From Thermanaeromonas toyohensis ToBE (GTDB lineage Bacteria > Bacillota > DSM-521 > Neomoorellales > Neomoorellaceae): a DNA stretch of 64,000 bases. The notes beneath the pieces are model-generated. The model saw only the letters and a list, made by a program, of their open reading frames with translations, did no database searches and was not told the DNA's origin. The position numbers and the translations under genes were made by a program. Positions within the stretch are counted from its first letter, which is position 1. Every line of letters begins with the position of its first letter. The stretch is from assembly GCF_900176005.1 (NCBI RefSeq), contig NZ_LT838272.1:3118501-3182500 (forward strand), in the 5' to 3' direction. Positions 60,126 to 64,000 of this stretch are shown piece after piece.

Positions 60126-60824
60126 ACTGGAAGCGACTTTATAAGCCAGGGCACAAACGAATCCCCCATCTGTCCTCCCTTGCCGCCGAGCCTCTTCTTC
60201 CAAGGCCAGGGCCTCTTCTACCTGGCTGAAATCAAAGTCAGGGGGAACAAACAATACTGCTCTACCCTGCACCCTTTCTCCTGGCATGGCGGCCAAAAGC
60301 TCCTCTAAAGTAGGGAAATGTGCATGGTGGAAAAGGCTTTCCGGATCCCGCGCGGCCTTTTCTTGATAATACCTGCTCCAAGCGCTATTCCCACCTATAA
60401 CCCCCACTACCAGCCGGCCCCCAGGCTTGAGTACCCGGTAAGCCTCCTCTAGGGCTTCCCTTAAGTCTGGTACGAATTCTAAAGCCGTAAGCGATACCAC
60501 TGCATCAAAGGTACCTTCTCCAAAGGGGAGATGGCGGGCGTCAGCTCGGTAAAATTTTATCGGGAGGCCTTCCCTCTCAGCCTTATACCGTGCTTTAGCT
60601 AACATCGGTTCTGAAATATCAATCCCGGTCACCTGGGCTCCCAAGCGGGCCAGCTCTAAAGAAAGATTCCCAGTACCGCACCCCACATCTAAAATCTCCA
60701 TCCCTGGCTCCGGCTTAAGATACTCGTATATAGCTTCCTTTTCGATTTTATCCACCAGCTTCCCCTTAGGCGTCTTATACCAATCATCGTAATCTTGAGA
60801 CTTCTTATCAAAAAGTTCAGCCAT
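60123..60824 (-). CDS. Class I SAM-dependent methyltransferase (UbiE-like)
   Basis: 233 aa. Motif I ILDVGCGTGNLSLELARLG near residue 45, then VTGIDISEPMLAKAR, a motif II DAVVSLTALEFV and VLKPGGRLVVGVIGG. The substrate is not evident; the C-terminal lid does not match a known quinone or arsenite enzyme. ATG after AGAGGAGG. Probably co-transcribed with the thiamin-binding-like gene. The TAG stop is followed by an in-frame open stretch. Confidence 0.88.
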   Translation of the reverse strand: MAELFDKKSQDYDDWYKTPKGKLVDKIEKEAIYEYLKPEPGMEILDVGCGTGNLSLELARLGAQVTGIDISEPMLAKARYKAEREGLPIKFYRADARHLPFGEGTFDAVVSLTALEFVPDLREALEEAYRVLKPGGRLVVGVIGGNSAWSRYYQEKAARDPESLFHHAHFPTLEELLAAMPGERVQGRAVLFVPPDFDFSQVEEALALEEEARRQGRTDGGFVCALAYKVASS

Positions 60825-61212
60825 CGGATAAACCTCCTCTAAGGTTTATTTATTTGTATTGGGATGAATAATATGACCATATATAGCCCTTGGGTAAATA
60901 ACCCTTTGGTATACCAGAAGGTTCCACAAAAAAATTTCTCTCCTGCCCTCTCTAACCTTTCTCTCCTTGAAATTATCCTTAATTATCTTTATCTCCCTCC
61001 ATATCCACTATTATAAGGACTATAATTCCCACTATAATCTTCTTTCAGTTTCCCCAATTTCTCCCTGCTCTTAGCCTTATATTACCACAGATTGGGTTTT
61101 AAAGGTAGGTTTTAACCGTTCTTTTTAGCTTATTGCTTATTAACTACCAGGTTGGATAAAATAAAGCCAACAAAATAAAATGGAGAAATCCCCTAAGGAG
61201 GGTATCAGGCTC
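60825..61212. other. Divergent intergenic region, no gene seen
   Basis: 388 AT-rich bases between the minus-strand methyltransferase and the plus-strand hydrolase. Two TATAAT hexamers (61021-61026 and 61033-61038, plus) may be -10 boxes but lack good -35 partners. I see no RNA motif or palindrome. Confidence 0.5.
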
Positions 61213-61767
61213 ATGCGTAAAGTTTTATTCGTCATCGATATGCAAAATGACTTTGTAGCTGAAGGTGGAGCTTTAAGTTTTCCCGAAGCACGGCAAATAA
61301 TACCCTTTGTGGTAAGTAAGGTAAAGGAAGCCTTAGCCCATGGAGAGGAAGTCCTTTTCACCTTGGATACCCATACGCCTAAAGATGCAGAATTTCAAAA
61401 GTTCCCACCGCACTGCTTAGAAGGAACACCCGGGCATGACCTTATCCCCGAGCTTAAGGAAGCAATCCAGCCTTACCAAGGCACAGGCAAGGTTCATTTC
61501 CTTAAAAAAAGCCGCTATAGCGCCTTCTTCGGTACTGATCTAGAAACTTGGCTGGGATTAGTACCAGGAAGCCCTAAAGAGAAGGTAGACGAAGTAGAAC
61601 TGGTAGGCGTATGCACCAATATCTGTTGTTTCTTCACCGCTGAGGAGCTAGCCAACCGCGATATCCCAGTGACAGCCTATGCTCAAGGTATGGCTACCTT
61701 CGACGCGGACGCCCACAAATTCGCCCTGGAACAGATGCGGACCGTACTGGGTGTTAAGGTGGTTTAA
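61213..61767 (+). CDS. Isochorismatase-family cysteine hydrolase (nicotinamidase-like)
   Basis: 184 aa from ATG 61213 behind AAGGAGG. The family triad is visible: D9 in FVIDMQNDF, a Lys in HFLKKSRYSAFFGTDL and the nucleophile Cys in LVGVCTNICC. DTHTPKDAEFQKFPPHC matches the metal and substrate region of nicotinamidases, so release of nicotinic acid from nicotinamide is the best guess. An in-frame start at 61180 lacks a ribosome site. Confidence 0.88.
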   Translation: MRKVLFVIDMQNDFVAEGGALSFPEARQIIPFVVSKVKEALAHGEEVLFTLDTHTPKDAEFQKFPPHCLEGTPGHDLIPELKEAIQPYQGTGKVHFLKKSRYSAFFGTDLETWLGLVPGSPKEKVDEVELVGVCTNICCFFTAEELANRDIPVTAYAQGMATFDADAHKFALEQMRTVLGVKVV

Positions 61768-61781
61768 ATTTTAAGATGGAT

Positions 61782-62114
61782 TTACGGCAAACAAATAGCT
61801 TGGCCTACTTGAAGATTATAGGGATCGATATGGGGGTTAAGTTCCAAAAGCTTTTCCACTGTGGTCCCCACAGCTTGGGCAATGCGATAAAGGGTATCGC
61901 CAGGTGCTACTATCCAATAAACGCCTGAGGGACATTGCTGCTCAGGGAGACAGATTAGCTGGCCTATCTGCAGATTGTTAGGATCCACACCTGGGTTAAG
62001 GCGCATAAGTTCTTCTACCGTAGTACCCAAGCGCAGGGCGATGAGATATAACGTATCTCCAGGTTGTACTCGCCAGTATCTACCGGACGGGCAGGGCGGC
62101 TGCTGAGATACCAT
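61782..62114 (-). CDS. Protein of two LysM domains
   Basis: 110 aa made almost entirely of two LysM repeats (about 13-57 and 68-110): WRVQPGDTLYLIALRLGTTV with NLQIGQLICLP, and WIVAPGDTLYRIAQAVGTTV with NLQVGQAICLP. The copies are very alike, so the gene arose by duplication. LysM binds peptidoglycan. No signal peptide is present, which fits spore-coat type LysM proteins made in the mother cell. Convergent with the hydrolase gene. Confidence 0.9.
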   Translation of the reverse strand: MVSQQPPCPSGRYWRVQPGDTLYLIALRLGTTVEELMRLNPGVDPNNLQIGQLICLPEQQCPSGVYWIVAPGDTLYRIAQAVGTTVEKLLELNPHIDPYNLQVGQAICLP

Positions 62115-62245
62115 AGAGATTCACCTTCTCAAAATTGGTTTAATCTCCTTTTCCAACATATGTTAGACGTGAGCAAAATGTTATCCCTGGCCTTAGAAAT
62201 TCCCATTGGCTGTAAGTACCAGTGTTTCAATATTCACCTGTTAAA

Positions 62246-62284
62246 GAAAAATAAAAACCCCTGCTAACGTAAGCTTAACAGGGG
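62246..62284 (-). terminator. Terminator of the rRNA operon
   Basis: Minus-strand 10-bp stem (62275-62284 with 62258-62267; one G-U pair), 7-base loop, then TTTTTATTTTT. It follows 5S rRNA by about 28 bases. Confidence 0.9.
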
Positions 62285-62311
62285 CTCAAGTATTTTCCTA
62301 TATAGCGAGGC

Positions 62312-62430
<119 letters not shown>

Positions 62431-62548
62431 GCCTTCCTTCCCTTATATCCTCTTTTCTATACCCTCTATCTTCTTCTTAACTCTCCTTCTCTTCTTCACT
62501 TTGTAACCTATCCTTGGCCTTGTTCCCTCAAAACTGCATAGTGTGCTA

Positions 62549-64000
<1,452 letters not shown>

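Noticed and set aside
62431..62548. tRNA gene in the 23S-5S spacer
   Set aside because: No cloverleaf or TTCGA T-loop can be formed; the spacer is pyrimidine-rich and unstructured.

Overview
The window looks like a chromosomal segment of an anaerobic, endospore-forming, acetogen-like Firmicute of the Moorella/Thermanaeromonas group. Support for this: spore germination genes (gerAA, partial gerAB), an alpha/beta-type SASP and a LysM protein; corrinoid methyl-transfer genes with a methyl-tetrahydrofolate methyltransferase; molybdenum cofactor genes; HdrA/MvhD-type iron-sulfur proteins; many TTG/GTG starts behind strong Shine-Dalgarno sites. The genus is inferred from gene content and has not been confirmed by alignment.

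Layout. 1-1851: end of a germination receptor operon (gerAA-gerAB, minus). 1949-14327: one complete de novo purine operon on the minus strand (purE-B-C-S-Q-L-F-M-N-H-D), with a sigma-A promoter, a ykkC-class (PRPP-type) riboswitch and an overlapping terminator in its leader. 14346-19029: small and housekeeping genes (nitroreductase, G3E GTPase pair, triple-HTH regulator, SASP, M29-type aminopeptidase). 19089-25193: a Crp-type regulator, a DASS/SLC13 transporter, AprA- and AprB-like subunits, and an HdrA/MvhD/ferredoxin hybrid; this is the most unusual module. 25185-26250: SdpI/SdpR pair. 26379-31224: copper-type operon behind a CsoR-like operator (CopA, four small membrane proteins, a lipoprotein). 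31230-31523: an azlC remnant. 31863-34204: a sulfur-handling operon (DsrE-like, TusA, SQR-like flavoprotein, DUF1641). 34218-37446: feoAB and a divergent DtxR-type regulator.

37558-41095 carries hpt-guaA and an unknown secreted protein. At 41199-41420 a c-di-AMP riboswitch with its own promoter lies on the plus strand but has no gene after it. 41423-49961 is a corrinoid methyltransferase operon: corrinoid protein, methyl-THF methyltransferase, a corrinoid-domain sensor kinase, an AraC-type response regulator, a RamA-like reductive activator and a UroD-type methyltransferase. It resembles aryl-O-demethylase operons. 50216-52608 is pyrK-pyrD-pyrE. 52685-53192 is a lone groES with CIRCE operator, promoter and terminator. 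53248-59592 is a molybdenum cofactor operon (64-aa protein-moeA-moeA/PBP fusion-moaA-moaC-MOSC-mogA) behind a Moco riboswitch. 59768-62114 holds a thiamin-binding-like protein, a methyltransferase, a nicotinamidase-like hydrolase and a LysM protein. 62246-64000 is the 3' part of an rRNA operon (terminator, 5S, partial 23S), minus strand.

Together the genes describe an anaerobe that makes purines under PRPP control, moves methyl groups from methylated substrates to tetrahydrofolate, makes Moco under feedback control, and carries two separate sulfur-linked gene sets. No tRNA, CRISPR array, insertion sequence or prophage was seen.
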